42,788 nucleotides of DNA from Alphaproteobacteria bacterium (GTDB lineage Bacteria; Pseudomonadota; Alphaproteobacteria; Rickettsiales; SXRF01). The stretch lies in assembly GCA_025360345.1 (NCBI GenBank), contig JANYCJ010000145.1, positions 1-42,788 on the forward strand, in the 5' to 3' direction. Below the pieces are notes generated by a model, which was not told where the DNA came from, made no database searches, and saw nothing but the letters and a program-made list of their open reading frames with translations. Position 1 is the first letter of the stretch. The number at the start of each line of letters is the position of its first letter. Of the stretch, positions 29,362 to 39,285 are shown one piece after another. The position numbers were made by a program, and so were the translations under genes.

Positions 29362-30247
29362 AATTAATCTCCATATAATGCCATGCGTCATACTTGTCTG
29401 GCGGCAGTCCCGTCAGCGGCGAGCAGCGCTGCACCGCGCGTATGGCCGAATCCGCAGCCGCCCGGAAGAATGGGTCGGAATTATAGCTCGCCTTGCTCTT
29501 GTCGGAAATTTCCGCCCGTATATAACGCCCGTCCGTGCCATATTCCACATTAACCAGAATAACAAGGTTCTGCGCGTCCTTCGCACCGATCGGCGGGTTC
29601 CAGCATTTGCTGATCTGGCTGCGGATTGCATCTTTATCGCTCAAGCCCATCACCATATTAGGGTCGAAATGCGTCGAAATCGCCTTCTTGTCGGGGGGCG
29701 TCTCCGGCGCGGGTGGCGCGTCTATCTTCTTTTTTTCTTCGTTTTTCTTTTCTTTTTTAGCATCATTTTTCACCGCTTTCAAAATAGCATCCAGCGGATC
29801 TTCCTGCTTCTTCTTGGGCTTTTCCTTCGGTTTATCCTTGGGCTTCTCAACCGGCTTCGGGGGCTCTGGTGGTGTTTCCACAGGTTTGGGCGGCTCCGGT
29901 TTTTTCTCAGGCTTTTTTTCCTGCGGCAGCGGCACGGCATCAGGCGCAGGTGGGGGAGGGGTATCCTGCACCACTTTAACAGGCGGCGACGGTTTCTTTA
30001 CATCCGCCGGCTTTGTCTCTTTTTTCTCTTCCTTTTCAGGCGGCGGCGGTTCCGTCGGTTTCACGTTGGAGATAGCTACCATCGGCAGAATCTCCACGCT
30101 GATCGCCATCGGCTCCTCCGGGGGCGTTGGCGTCAGGAAAGACGGCAGCCCGAAGATGATGAACAAAAACATGACAAAGTGCAAAATAGCCGAAAAGATG
30201 CGCCCCCGGTGACGCTCTCTGACATAATAACTGATGTTCTTGCGCAT
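29336..30247 (-). CDS. tolA: TolA, Pro/Lys/Glu-rich linker and C-terminal D3 domain
   Basis: N-term TM, Pro/Lys/Glu linker, C-terminal SQISKCWNPPIGAKDAQNLVILVNVEYGTDG; context tolR-tolA-tolB. Confidence 0.92.
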   Translation of the reverse strand: MRKNISYYVRERHRGRIFSAILHFVMFLFIIFGLPSFLTPTPPEEPMAISVEILPMVAISNVKPTEPPPPEKEEKKETKPADVKKPSPPVKVVQDTPPPPAPDAVPLPQEKKPEKKPEPPKPVETPPEPPKPVEKPKDKPKEKPKKKQEDPLDAILKAVKNDAKKEKKNEEKKKIDAPPAPETPPDKKAISTHFDPNMVMGLSDKDAIRSQISKCWNPPIGAKDAQNLVILVNVEYGTDGRYIRAEISDKSKASYNSDPFFRAAADSAIRAVQRCSPLTGLPPDKYDAWHYMEINFDPKDMLN

Positions 30248-30264
30248 GTTCGAAACGCTGCTGC

Positions 30265-30723
30265 TTACTTGTCTTTACCGTTGTTGTTAGCCCCAACGTC
30301 GGTAATCAGCGCCACTTTGCCATACCCGGCCGTGTTAATGGCGCTCACCACTTCCATCACCTTGCCGTAATCCACGTTGCGGTCCCCACGCACGAAAATG
30401 CGCGTATCCTTCTTCTCGCCCGTGATCGCCTTGAGCTTTTCGGCCAGCGCGTTGATCGGCACTTCCGTCTTCTGCACAAAAATCTTGCCGCCTGCGGTCA
30501 CGCTCACCGCCAGCGGCTCGTCCTGTCCCGCAATCGGCGAGGCGTTGCTTTTTGGCAAATCCACCGTAACCCCGGTCGTCATCATCGGCGCAGCCACCAT
30601 AAAGATAATCAGCAGCACCAGCATCACGTCCACCATCGGCGTGATGTTGATTTCACTAAAACGGTTATTGGGCCGCCTGCGTCCGCCCCTGCCGCCGTTT
30701 CCCCCGCCTAAGGTCATGCCCAT
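30265..30723 (-). CDS. tolR: Biopolymer transporter TolR/ExbD
   Basis: FSEINITPMVDVMLVLLIIFMVAAPMMTTGVTVDLPKS. Confidence 0.97.
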   Translation of the reverse strand: MGMTLGGGNGGRGGRRRPNNRFSEINITPMVDVMLVLLIIFMVAAPMMTTGVTVDLPKSNASPIAGQDEPLAVSVTAGGKIFVQKTEVPINALAEKLKAITGEKKDTRIFVRGDRNVDYGKVMEVVSAINTAGYGKVALITDVGANNNGKDK

Positions 30724-30725
30724 GG

Positions 30726-31499
30726 CTATGCCTCCATCTGGCGCGACAGGATGGTATCGAACTCGGTGCTGAAATCTTCCAGCTTATTGGCAAAATTATT
30801 CATCTCGTTGGAAAACTTGTTATAGGCAATAACCGCAGGAATTGCCGCGAACAGGCCGATAGCGGTCGCAAACAGCGCCTCCGCAATCCCCGGCGCCACC
30901 GCCACCAGCGAGGTGTTCTTCGACGCCGCGATGGAGTTAAAGCTGTTCATGATCCCCCACACCGTGCCAAACAGCCCGATGAACGGCGCGGACGCGCCCG
31001 TCGTGGCCAAAAACGAAAGCCCGCTTTCAATCTGTTCCAGCTCGCGGTTTCGCGCCACCTGCATCACCTGCACAATGCGCTCGCGCAAAGAAAGCTTAAG
31101 CCCCGCGCCCGGGGAGGCCGCCGCGGCTGAAGTGCTTGGCGGGCTGGTCGTGGTCTTGGAGCGGAACCACTCCTCCATTGCCGCCACGAAAATGATCGCC
31201 ATCGGGTGATTGGCGCGCTTCTTGGATTTCTCGTAAAACTTGTCCAGCGCCTCAGAAGACCAGAAATCGCTCTCGAACCGTGCCGCCTTGCTTTTGATGG
31301 TGCGGAACAAATACCATTTTTCAATAATGATCGCCCAGCACCAGAACGACGCCAGTAGCAAAAGCACCATCACGATCTTCACGATCCAGTCCGCCTGCAT
31401 GAACATGCCATACATGGAGAAGTTATGCACCATCGCTGTGGTGCCGGCGAGCGTAGCGGAATCGACGCCTTGCACTGCTGTGGAAACGGGATCGGCCAT
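30726..31499 (-). CDS. tolQ: TolQ proton channel protein
   Basis: ATTGASAPFIGLFGTVWGIMNSFNSIAASKNTSLVAVAPGIAEALFATAIGLFAAIPAVIAYNKF. Confidence 0.97.
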   Translation of the reverse strand: MADPVSTAVQGVDSATLAGTTAMVHNFSMYGMFMQADWIVKIVMVLLLLASFWCWAIIIEKWYLFRTIKSKAARFESDFWSSEALDKFYEKSKKRANHPMAIIFVAAMEEWFRSKTTTSPPSTSAAAASPGAGLKLSLRERIVQVMQVARNRELEQIESGLSFLATTGASAPFIGLFGTVWGIMNSFNSIAASKNTSLVAVAPGIAEALFATAIGLFAAIPAVIAYNKFSNEMNNFANKLEDFSTEFDTILSRQMEA

Positions 31500-31519
31500 G
31501 GTTTTGCTTTCGAAATAAG

Positions 31520-31933
31520 TTAGTGTTTGAACAGTTTTTGCATCGCTTTTCGTATCGGCTCGGGCAGTTTCACCAGCTTCACGCCGGCTCCCACCACCAC
31601 GAGTTTCACTTCCATTGTCACCAATGTTTCCGCACCGCGCATAACCGCCTGATGCATGTGAATGCTGACCCTGTTTATATCGTTTAACCGGGTCTCGATT
31701 GTCAAGAGATCATCCAGCATGGCAGGCTTTAAAAAATCAGCTGTCACCCTGCGCACCACGAAGCCCACCTCCTGTTCCCGCAACAAATCCGACTGGTCGA
31801 ACCCGCACAGCCGCAGCGCCTCGGTGCGCGCCCGCTCCGCGAACTTCAGGTAATTGGCGTAATACACGATGCCCGCCGCATCCGTGTCCTCGTAATACAC
31901 CCGCACCGGAAAGCTGTGTGTGCCCTTGGTCAT
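31520..31933 (-). CDS. ybgC: Tol-Pal system-associated acyl-CoA thioesterase
   Basis: HSFPVRVYYEDTDAAGIVYYANYLKFAERARTEALR hot-dog motif. Confidence 0.95.
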   Translation of the reverse strand: MTKGTHSFPVRVYYEDTDAAGIVYYANYLKFAERARTEALRLCGFDQSDLLREQEVGFVVRRVTADFLKPAMLDDLLTIETRLNDINRVSIHMHQAVMRGAETLVTMEVKLVVVGAGVKLVKLPEPIRKAMQKLFKH

Positions 31934-32439
31934 GCCCGGCTATCCCGCCTGAAAATCAGCTCCCGGTCCACATGCGTCCCAACGTAATAATCATACTCGC
32001 CATAAGGCCGGAACCCGTAATGGCTGTAAAACGCCTGCGCCTTATGGTTATTCTCCCACACGCCGAGATACACCTCATCCGCGTCCTTCAGCGGCGCCGA
32101 TGCCATCGCCGCATCCATCAGCGCCTTGCCGATGGCGCGCCCCTGGTATTCCCCCAGCACATAAAGCCGGTGCAGCTCAAATGCCCCGTCACCCGCCTCC
32201 ACCGGCAGCCCCAGCGCACCGAATTTCACGTATCCTGCCAGCACCCCGTCCACCAGCGCCATAAGGATCACGTCGCCCTCCGCCATCGCCTGCCTGAAAT
32301 AAGCAGGGGAGCAGGTCTTATCGAGATGGTACTGCAAATTCTCGTCGCTGTATAAATGCCCGAACGTGTCCGTATAGCCCTTCCGCGCCACGCGTGAAAT
32401 CCGCTCCGCATTTTCCGGCGTCGCCGCCACGATCAGCAT
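31930..32439 (-). CDS. GNAT-family N-acetyltransferase
   Basis: LHRLYVLGEYQGRAIGKALMDAAM...VWENNHKAQAFYSHYGFRPYGEYDY; start trimmed to ATG 32439 overlapping ruvB stop. Confidence 0.92.
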   Translation of the reverse strand: MLIVAATPENAERISRVARKGYTDTFGHLYSDENLQYHLDKTCSPAYFRQAMAEGDVILMALVDGVLAGYVKFGALGLPVEAGDGAFELHRLYVLGEYQGRAIGKALMDAAMASAPLKDADEVYLGVWENNHKAQAFYSHYGFRPYGEYDYYVGTHVDRELIFRRDSRA

Positions 32440-33485
32440 TATTCCCCCTCCAGCAGCGGCAAAACCTCTTGCAGGAGCTGCGGCGCCTTCAGGCCAAGAT
32501 GCTTGAAGCATCCGGCAGTCAGCATCCGCCCACGCGGCGTGCGTTGCAGGAAACCCACCTGCAGCAGGTAAGGCTCAATCGTTTCTTCAATCGCGTCGCG
32601 CTGTTCGGAAAGCCCGGCGGCAATCGTTTCCACCCCCACAGGCCCCCCTTGGTAAAACTCTGCGATATACCGCAAATACCGGTGGTCTGCACTGTCCAGC
32701 CCCAGCGAATCCACCTCCAGCCGCCGCAGGCTCTGGTCGGCCAGTGCTTTGTCGATCACCCCGGTCTTGCCCGCATGGGCAAAATCCCGCACCCGCCGTA
32801 ACAGCCTTATGGCAATGCGCGGCGTGCCGCGGCTCCTGCGCGCAATTTCGTGGCTGCCGTCCTGCGTAATATCAATCTTTAGCAGGCTCGCTGCCCGCTC
32901 AATCACGCTTTGCAAATCCTTCACATCATAAAACCGCAGGCGCAGCGGTATCCCGAACCGGTCGCGCAGCGGCCCCGCGATCAGCCCCATCCGCGTCGTC
33001 GCCCCCACCAGTGTGAAAGGCGGCAGGTCAATCCGCACCGTCCGTGCCGCTGGCCCCTCGCCAATCATTAGGTCGAGCTTAAAATCTTCCATGGCCGGGT
33101 AAAGGATTTCCTCCACCGCCGGGTTCAGCCGGTGAATTTCATCCACGAACAGCACATCCCCCGCCTGCAAATTCGTAAGCACCGCCGCCAGGTCGCCCGC
33201 TTTGGTGAGGATAGGCCCGGATGTCGGCCTGAAACCCACCCCCATCTCCTTGGCGATGATCTGCGCCAGCGTGGTCTTCCCCAGCCCGGGAGGGCCGTAT
33301 AGCAGCACATGGTCCAGTGCGTCGCTTCGCCCCTTCGCCGCCGAAATGAACACGCTCAGATTGCTGCAAACTTCCGGCTGCCCCGTAAAATCCTCAAGGC
33401 TCAGCGGCCGCAATGCAGACTGCATCGCATCTTCTTCATTCCTTCCCGCGTCTAAAATGCGTGTATCTTCCGCCTCGCTAGCCAC
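32439..33485 (-). CDS. ruvB: Holliday junction helicase RuvB
   Basis: [45 protein letters not shown]. Confidence 0.98.
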   Translation of the reverse strand: MASEAEDTRILDAGRNEEDAMQSALRPLSLEDFTGQPEVCSNLSVFISAAKGRSDALDHVLLYGPPGLGKTTLAQIIAKEMGVGFRPTSGPILTKAGDLAAVLTNLQAGDVLFVDEIHRLNPAVEEILYPAMEDFKLDLMIGEGPAARTVRIDLPPFTLVGATTRMGLIAGPLRDRFGIPLRLRFYDVKDLQSVIERAASLLKIDITQDGSHEIARRSRGTPRIAIRLLRRVRDFAHAGKTGVIDKALADQSLRRLEVDSLGLDSADHRYLRYIAEFYQGGPVGVETIAAGLSEQRDAIEETIEPYLLQVGFLQRTPRGRMLTAGCFKHLGLKAPQLLQEVLPLLEGE

Positions 33486-34134
33486 GCACCAGCTCCTTCA
33501 GGCTAAGCCGTATCATCTGGTCGAGGTTCAGCTTCCCCTTTGCTTCCTGCGCCGCCTTCAGTGCCGCGCCATACGCTTCACTGCGCGAGTATCCAAGGTT
33601 CACCAGCGCCGAAATCGCATCATCGGTGGTGTTATCAGCCGGGGCAGGGGCCGCTTTCTTTTTCCCCTTCGCATCCATCTCCTGCGTGGCCGTGGCCGCG
33701 CCGGGCGAAATCTGGAAACTGGAGGTTGGCATTTTCGTCACCTTGTCCTTCAGCTCCGTCACAATCCGCTCGGCAAGCTTCGGCCCCACGCCGCTGATCC
33801 TGCTAAACGCCGCCGTGTCCTTGGCTAAAATCGCATGTGCCAGCTGCTCCGGCGTATACGCGCCGAGAATGGTCAGCGCCATCCGGTTGCCTACCCGCTG
33901 TACGGTGGCCAGCAGCCGGAACCACTCCCGCTCCACATCGTCCGGAAACCCATAAAGATGGAACTGGTCCTCCCTCACATGGGTCTCGATCACCAGCTGC
34001 GCGGCTTCCCCGCGCTGCGGCAGCGCCGCAAGCGTGCGTTTGGAGCAGAACACGTTATATCCCACGCCGTTTACATCCAGGATCACGCCATCCTCATCCG
34101 TGTCGTCCACCAGCCCGCGTAATTTTCCGATCAT
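33478..34134 (-). CDS. ruvA: Holliday junction DNA-binding protein RuvA
   Basis: [48 protein letters not shown]. Confidence 0.97.
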   Translation of the reverse strand: MIGKLRGLVDDTDEDGVILDVNGVGYNVFCSKRTLAALPQRGEAAQLVIETHVREDQFHLYGFPDDVEREWFRLLATVQRVGNRMALTILGAYTPEQLAHAILAKDTAAFSRISGVGPKLAERIVTELKDKVTKMPTSSFQISPGAATATQEMDAKGKKKAAPAPADNTTDDAISALVNLGYSRSEAYGAALKAAQEAKGKLNLDQMIRLSLKELVRG

Positions 34135-34640
34135 GCTGCCCCCCCGGTTAATCTGCGTAAACTCCGGTGATGGGCGTGGCAAATGGCAACCGCCAGCGCG
34201 TCCGCCGCATCGGCGCCGTCAATCGCCCCTTTGGCCTTGCTTGCCGGTAGCAGCGTCTGCACCATCATCCCCACCTGCTTTTTATCGGCATGTCCGGTTC
34301 CCACCACGCTTTTCTTTACTAAAGTTGCGCTATATTCGTACACCGGAAGCCGCATCAGGGAAAGCGTTAAGAGAATCCCGCCGCGCGCCTGCCCCAGCTT
34401 CAGCGTGGAACTCCCGCTCACATTCACAAAAGTCTCTTCCACCGCGGCTTCTTCGGGCTTATATAGCGCAATCGCTTTGTTCAGCCCTTCATGCAACTGC
34501 ATAATCCGCAAATCCAGCGGCGCTTTCGCGTCAGAGGTGATCGTCCCGCAGGCGATAAAGGAAAGCTGGTTGGTCTTGGAATGGATCACGCCCCAGCCGG
34601 TGCGCTGCAACCCCGGGTCCACACCAAGGATGATCGTCAT
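34131..34640 (-). CDS. ruvC: Crossover junction endodeoxyribonuclease RuvC
   Basis: [37 protein letters not shown]. Confidence 0.98.
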   Translation of the reverse strand: MTIILGVDPGLQRTGWGVIHSKTNQLSFIACGTITSDAKAPLDLRIMQLHEGLNKAIALYKPEEAAVEETFVNVSGSSTLKLGQARGGILLTLSLMRLPVYEYSATLVKKSVVGTGHADKKQVGMMVQTLLPASKAKGAIDGADAADALAVAICHAHHRSLRRLTGGAA

Positions 34641-35386
34641 GCGTCCAAAGAGGCGAGCACCGACTCAGGAATTTCAAAATTGGAATAGACTTCCTGCACG
34701 TCGTCATTGTCTTCCAAAGTGTCGATCAGCTTCAGCAGGATCCGGGCGTTTTCTTCATTCACCGGCACCGTGTTCTTCGGCTGCCACACCAGCTTGGCGC
34801 TGTCGGCCACGCCGAATTTTTTCTCCAGCGCATCGCGCACCGCGCCAAAATCTTCCTGCGCGCAGGTAATGGAATGGCCATTAGCATCCGTTTCGCAGTT
34901 GGAAGCGCCGGCATCCAGTGCGGCCTCGAACATTTTTTCTTCCGTTGCTGCCGCCAGCTTGTAATGCAGGAGCCCCACGAAATCGAACATGAAGCTTACC
35001 GACCCCGTTTCCCCCAATGCGCCGTTCGCTTTGGCAAAAGCCGAGCGCACTTCCGGCGCGGTGCGGTTTTTATTGTCGGTCAGCGTCTGCACGATCACGG
35101 CCACGCCCGCCGGTCCGTAGCCCTCATAACGTATAGCCTCGAACGTGTCACCGCTCTTGTCGCCTGCGCCGCGCTTGATCGCCGCGTCAATGCGGTCGCG
35201 CGGCATGTTTTCTTCCCGCGCCCATTGAATGGCGCTGCGAAGTCGTGGGTTCGCCGCCGGGTCAGGCATACCCGTTTTCGCCGCCGAGATGATTTCACGG
35301 GTAACCTTGGTAAAAACTTTTGCCCGCTTCGCATCCTGGCGCCCTTTGCGCACCATGATGTTCTTAAATTGTGAATGGCCTGCCAT
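34637..35386 (-). CDS. yebC: YebC/PmpR-family protein
   Basis: [32 protein letters not shown]. Confidence 0.97.
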   Translation of the reverse strand: MAGHSQFKNIMVRKGRQDAKRAKVFTKVTREIISAAKTGMPDPAANPRLRSAIQWAREENMPRDRIDAAIKRGAGDKSGDTFEAIRYEGYGPAGVAVIVQTLTDNKNRTAPEVRSAFAKANGALGETGSVSFMFDFVGLLHYKLAAATEEKMFEAALDAGASNCETDANGHSITCAQEDFGAVRDALEKKFGVADSAKLVWQPKNTVPVNEENARILLKLIDTLEDNDDVQEVYSNFEIPESVLASLDA

Positions 35387-35394
35387 GGTATGTC

Positions 35395-37638
35395 CTACTG
35401 CTTAGCGGCGTCCTGCACATACAGGTCCACGCGGTCTGGCTCGCCGCCGGGGTTTTTATCCCCTTCGGCCTGCACGTTGATGCGCAGGTTGTTCACCCCC
35501 GCGTCAATCAGGAACGCGCGCACTGAAAGCGCCCGGCTCAGCGAAATGCGCCGCGCCGTGCTCACCTGGTCGCCTGCTGCCGTGGCATAGGCGATCAGCG
35601 TCACGCGCTGCCCGTCATTCTGGATCAACTGCTTGGCCAGCTTGTTCAGCTCGTCGTTCACGGTAAGCGGAATGGTCGTTTCCGTGGTCTTGAACACGAT
35701 ACGCAGGGAAGGCGGGGTCTTGCCGTCTGTGGCAATCTTGGCGGGCTGCGCAATAGCATTAGCCGTGGCCTTTACCGCGGCGGATTCGTCACCATCGGCT
35801 TTAGCGGCGGGCTTTGCAGCATCCGGATCTGCAGCGGCCGGCTTGGCGGCTGCATCAGGATCGGCCGCAGCAGCCTTGGGCGCCGGCGGCGCCGGCGGCG
35901 CAGCGGCGGCAACCGCAGGGGCTGGCACGGCAGGTTTTGCGGCATCGGGATCAGCAGCAGCCGGAGCGGGCACCGCTGGCTTTGCGGCATCCGGGTCGGC
36001 CGCGGCAGGCTTAGGTGCCGGTGGAGGCGGAGGCGGCGGAGTCACAGCGGCCTTCGCATCCGGGTCAGCTTTCGGTGCTGGCGGCGGCGGGGGCGGTGGT
36101 GCAGCCTTCTCAGCGGCAGCAGCCGGTGCTGGCGGCGGCGGGGGAGGAGGCGTCACGGCAGGCTTCGCAGCGGCGTCTGGCGCTTTCGGTGCAGGCGGCG
36201 GGGGAGGCGGCGGTGCTTCACCTTTAGGAGCCGGGGCAATATCGCCCTTCGGCGCAGGCGGCACATCGGCCTTGGGAGCGGGGGGAGTTTCACCTTTAGG
36301 GGCTGGCGGGGGCGGCGGTGCTGGCGGCGCTACCTTGGGCGCAGCTGGCGGGGGCTCTTCACCCTTCGGCGCAGGCGCGGGCGGTGCGGTCGGTGCTACA
36401 GCAGCATCGGCTTTCGGTGCTTCGCCATCGCCCTTGTTGCGGTTATGGCGCTCGCCTTTAGGGGCGGGCTGGATATCCGGATGGGCTTTTTCTTCAGCGG
36501 CCTTCGCAGCTTCGTTCGCTTTATCGGTAGCGGCCTGCTTCTTGGCGGCCTTATCGGCGGCGGCCTTATCTTTTTCAGCCTGTACCTTGTCTTTTGCGGC
36601 CTGGATTTTGTCCTTGGCAGCCTGCGCCTTATCCTTGGCGGCTTGTTCTTTCGCAGCCTTGGCATCCTTGGCGGCCTGTTCCTTGGCTGCTTTGGCGGCG
36701 GCGGCTTTTTCCTTGGCGGCGGCCTTGCGCTTGGCGGCCTTGGAGAAGGCAGACTGGTCTTCGCCGGATTCATCCGCATGGCTCTTGGGCTTGGCGGCCG
36801 CCTTGCCTTCGGGCTTAGCAGCCTTGGCGGCCTTGGCTTCCTTATGCGCCTTGGCGGCCGGCTTGGCAGCCTTGGCGCTTGCGGCAGGAGTTTCCGGCTT
36901 TTTCGAAACATTGGACATCGGCTGGCCTTTGGGTCCTTCCACCCATACCAGTCGCGGCGCGCCGGAGGTCGCAGGCGCGCTCATCACCGGCGAGGCATAG
37001 CCCTGCTGCGCGGGCATCGGAGCGGCTGGGGCTGCACCGCTGGTCATCGGCTGTTGCGGTGCGGCCGCGGCACCAATGGCCTGCTGCGGCTGCACGGGCA
37101 TCGGCGCGGTTTGCTGTTCAGGCGGATAAACCACCTGCTCCGTCATTCCCTGCGGCGCTTGCATGGGTGCGGCCGTCATCGGGGCGGCCTGAACCGGGGC
37201 CATGGCGGCGGGTGCGCCGGGTTCCATATGCCATGCGGGGGCGGGTGCGGCGGCCGGGGCTGCCTGTACGGGAGCCTGCTGGTTGTTGCGGTCTTCTTCG
37301 TTCAGCACCGTGCCGCTATGGGTATAGGTGTCAATCGGGCGTGAGCTGCTGGGAAATGCTCCTGCGGCGGGTGCAAGCTGGGCAACCTGCTCAGCTCTGA
37401 CCCTGCGAATCGGGCTGCCGTTATCGGACATTTGTCCCAGCGGCACGCGCTCGCTGCTGTCATTATCCAGCGCATAGGGGTTCAGCGCTGCGCCCGCTGC
37501 GCGGTCTCCCGATACGGCATCTGCCGCCAATGCTGGCATCCCCGCCAGCAACGGCAGGTACAGGGCCGTCATCAATAAAGCCCGTGCAAGTGAGAGGCGG
37601 CGCGGGCGGGAGCTGGTATATGCGGGTGAATTAGCCAT
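35395..37638 (-). CDS. Large Ala/Lys/Pro-rich secreted protein with C-terminal OmpA-like domain (747 aa)
   Basis: Signal peptide; (A)[11 protein letters not shown] helix-like repeats; heptaproline runs; C-term [50 protein letters not shown]. Confidence 0.85.
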   Translation of the reverse strand: MANSPAYTSSRPRRLSLARALLMTALYLPLLAGMPALAADAVSGDRAAGAALNPYALDNDSSERVPLGQMSDNGSPIRRVRAEQVAQLAPAAGAFPSSSRPIDTYTHSGTVLNEEDRNNQQAPVQAAPAAAPAPAWHMEPGAPAAMAPVQAAPMTAAPMQAPQGMTEQVVYPPEQQTAPMPVQPQQAIGAAAAPQQPMTSGAAPAAPMPAQQGYASPVMSAPATSGAPRLVWVEGPKGQPMSNVSKKPETPAASAKAAKPAAKAHKEAKAAKAAKPEGKAAAKPKSHADESGEDQSAFSKAAKRKAAAKEKAAAAKAAKEQAAKDAKAAKEQAAKDKAQAAKDKIQAAKDKVQAEKDKAAADKAAKKQAATDKANEAAKAAEEKAHPDIQPAPKGERHNRNKGDGEAPKADAAVAPTAPPAPAPKGEEPPPAAPKVAPPAPPPPPAPKGETPPAPKADVPPAPKGDIAPAPKGEAPPPPPPPAPKAPDAAAKPAVTPPPPPPPAPAAAAEKAAPPPPPPPAPKADPDAKAAVTPPPPPPPAPKPAAADPDAAKPAVPAPAAADPDAAKPAVPAPAVAAAAPPAPPAPKAAAADPDAAAKPAAADPDAAKPAAKADGDESAAVKATANAIAQPAKIATDGKTPPSLRIVFKTTETTIPLTVNDELNKLAKQLIQNDGQRVTLIAYATAAGDQVSTARRISLSRALSVRAFLIDAGVNNLRINVQAEGDKNPGGEPDRVDLYVQDAAKQ
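35810..36010 (-). repeat. Degenerate in-frame repeat encoding [16 protein letters not shown]-type units
   Basis: Protein shows [15 protein letters not shown](A) twice and further [10 protein letters not shown] variants. Confidence 0.7.
36010..36400 (-). repeat. Degenerate in-frame repeat encoding [10 protein letters not shown](G/A) units
   Basis: Multiple heptaproline runs separated by APKG/APKA; boundaries approximate. Confidence 0.75.
36486..36760 (-). repeat. Degenerate in-frame repeat encoding AAKDK/AAKEQ units
   Basis: [43 protein letters not shown]; boundaries approximate. Confidence 0.75.
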
Positions 37639-37750
37639 AGCTATCCTGAATAAAATGCTTAAGGGAAAATAATCTATAATGTGATTAAGACAAAAAAGCT
37701 AGTTCAAGCAACCTAAATTTTTACACTCCGCTGACACGGAGGCACGCATC

Positions 37751-38554
37751 TCAGGCAGCTTTCGCCAGAAGCTTAAGCACAGGCTCCTGTAAAAGCTTGT
37801 TGGTGCAGATCAGGTTCTTGCTGTAGGGCGTGGCTGGTTTACCGTCCATATCCTGCACCATGCCGCCCGCTTCGGAAATCAGCAACATGCCAGCGGCGAT
37901 GTCCCACGGCTTCACCGTGTAATACCAGCACGCATCCAGCCGCCCTGCAGCGAGATAAGCCAGATCCAGCGCCGTCGCCCCGAAATAGCGTACAATTGCC
38001 CCCGTGGCGGAAAGCCTGCTCGCCAGGTCGAACATTTCCTGGTCATACCCGGTATTGCGCGCCGCTTTGCCCGTCACCAGCAGCGAGTCTTCAATTGTGT
38101 TGCGCGCCGAAACCTTGAGCTTGCGGTCATTTAAAAACGCGCCTTGCCCCTTTTCCGCTGCAAACAGCTCATTATGGATGGGGTCGTAAATCACCCCGGC
38201 GATAATTTCGGCCTCGCCCTTTTCATTAGTGCGTTCCAGCCCCACCGAAATGCAGAAATACGGCACCGCGTGGATAAAATTGCTCGTCCCGTCGATCGGG
38301 TCAATAATCCAGCGTGTTTTGGCGTCCTTGCCCACCACCTCACCGCCCTCTTCCAGCAGGAAGCCGAACAGCGGGCGCACGGCCAGCAACTCTTTTTGCA
38401 GGAATTTTTCGGTGCGCAAATCCGTGCTGGTCACAAAATCGGCCGTGCCCTTGCGGGAAATCTGCAGGCGGTCCACTTCGCCGAAATCGCGGAGCAAACC
38501 CTTGCCCGCTTTCACGACCGCCGCGCTCATGACATTAATCAGGGCTGAAGGCAT
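37751..38554 (-). CDS. suhB: Inositol monophosphatase family protein
   Basis: WIIDPIDGTSNFIHAVPYFCISVGLE; WDIAAGMLLISEAGG. Confidence 0.94.
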   Translation of the reverse strand: MPSALINVMSAAVVKAGKGLLRDFGEVDRLQISRKGTADFVTSTDLRTEKFLQKELLAVRPLFGFLLEEGGEVVGKDAKTRWIIDPIDGTSNFIHAVPYFCISVGLERTNEKGEAEIIAGVIYDPIHNELFAAEKGQGAFLNDRKLKVSARNTIEDSLLVTGKAARNTGYDQEMFDLASRLSATGAIVRYFGATALDLAYLAAGRLDACWYYTVKPWDIAAGMLLISEAGGMVQDMDGKPATPYSKNLICTNKLLQEPVLKLLAKAA

Positions 38555-39124
38555 TTACGAGGCTTTCGCGCGTTCGATATATTCAAGCGTATTGGTGTCC
38601 ACCACGATGGTTTCGCCCGCTGGGATAAACGGCGGCACCATGATGCGCACCCCGTTTTCAAGGATGGCAGGTTTGTAAGAAGAGCTTGCCGTCTGCCCCT
38701 TCACCACCGGGTCTGCTTCCACGATCTTCATCGTCACCCGCGTCGGCAGCGCGATGGAAATCGGCTTGCCTTCATAGGTTTCAATGTCCACCGTCATCCC
38801 GTCCTGCAAAAACGGGCGCGAATCGCCGATCAGGCTGGCGGGCAGCACGAACTGCTCGTAGCTCTCATTGTCCATGAAGGTCAGGTCTTCGCCGTCGGCG
38901 AACAGGAAATTGCACTGGCGCGAATCCAGCGACACACGCTCGATTTTTTCGTCGGAGGCAAAGCGCGGGTTATTCTTGGTACCGGAAATAATATCCTTCA
39001 GCTCCACCTGGTTGAACGAGCGCAAATTGCCCGGCGTGCGGATTTCGTGTTTCACCACCAGCCACAGCTTGTTCTGCCATTCGATCACCATACCCATGCG
39101 CACTGCGCCACCGTCAATTTTCAT
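38555..39124 (-). CDS. efp: Elongation factor P
   Basis: 189 aa three-domain EF-P; QVELKDIISGTKNNPRFASDEKIERV, DPVVKGQTASSSYKPAILENGVRIMVPPFI. Confidence 0.95.
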   Translation of the reverse strand: MKIDGGAVRMGMVIEWQNKLWLVVKHEIRTPGNLRSFNQVELKDIISGTKNNPRFASDEKIERVSLDSRQCNFLFADGEDLTFMDNESYEQFVLPASLIGDSRPFLQDGMTVDIETYEGKPISIALPTRVTMKIVEADPVVKGQTASSSYKPAILENGVRIMVPPFIPAGETIVVDTNTLEYIERAKAS

Positions 39125-39285
39125 ACTTCCTGCACTCTTGCTAGCGTTAAATTATCGAAAACGTATATTTTGAAGTTCCTTAATGCTCATTCTTTCAGGG
39201 AAAAGGCAAGCATTCTTCTACCACTTCCTCCCGGTACGGCAACTGGAAACGCCGTAACGCCGCCTTAAACAGCGCCACGCCCCAC

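Noticed and set aside
29036-30370. 444-aa + strand ORF with Phe/Arg-rich tracts opposite tolA
   Set aside because: Complement of TolA Lys/Glu/Pro codons (ttt/ttc runs); not a real protein.
35810-36760. Possible CRISPR or tandem-repeat array
   Set aside because: Repetition is at protein level with degenerate codons and no regular spacers; it is in-frame low-complexity coding sequence.
35633-37000. 455-aa + strand ORF rich in Gly/Ala/Ser (GAGGGGGGG...)
   Set aside because: Antisense shadow of the Pro/Ala-rich 747-aa minus-strand gene; the minus-strand reading has a signal peptide and OmpA-like domain, the + strand has none.
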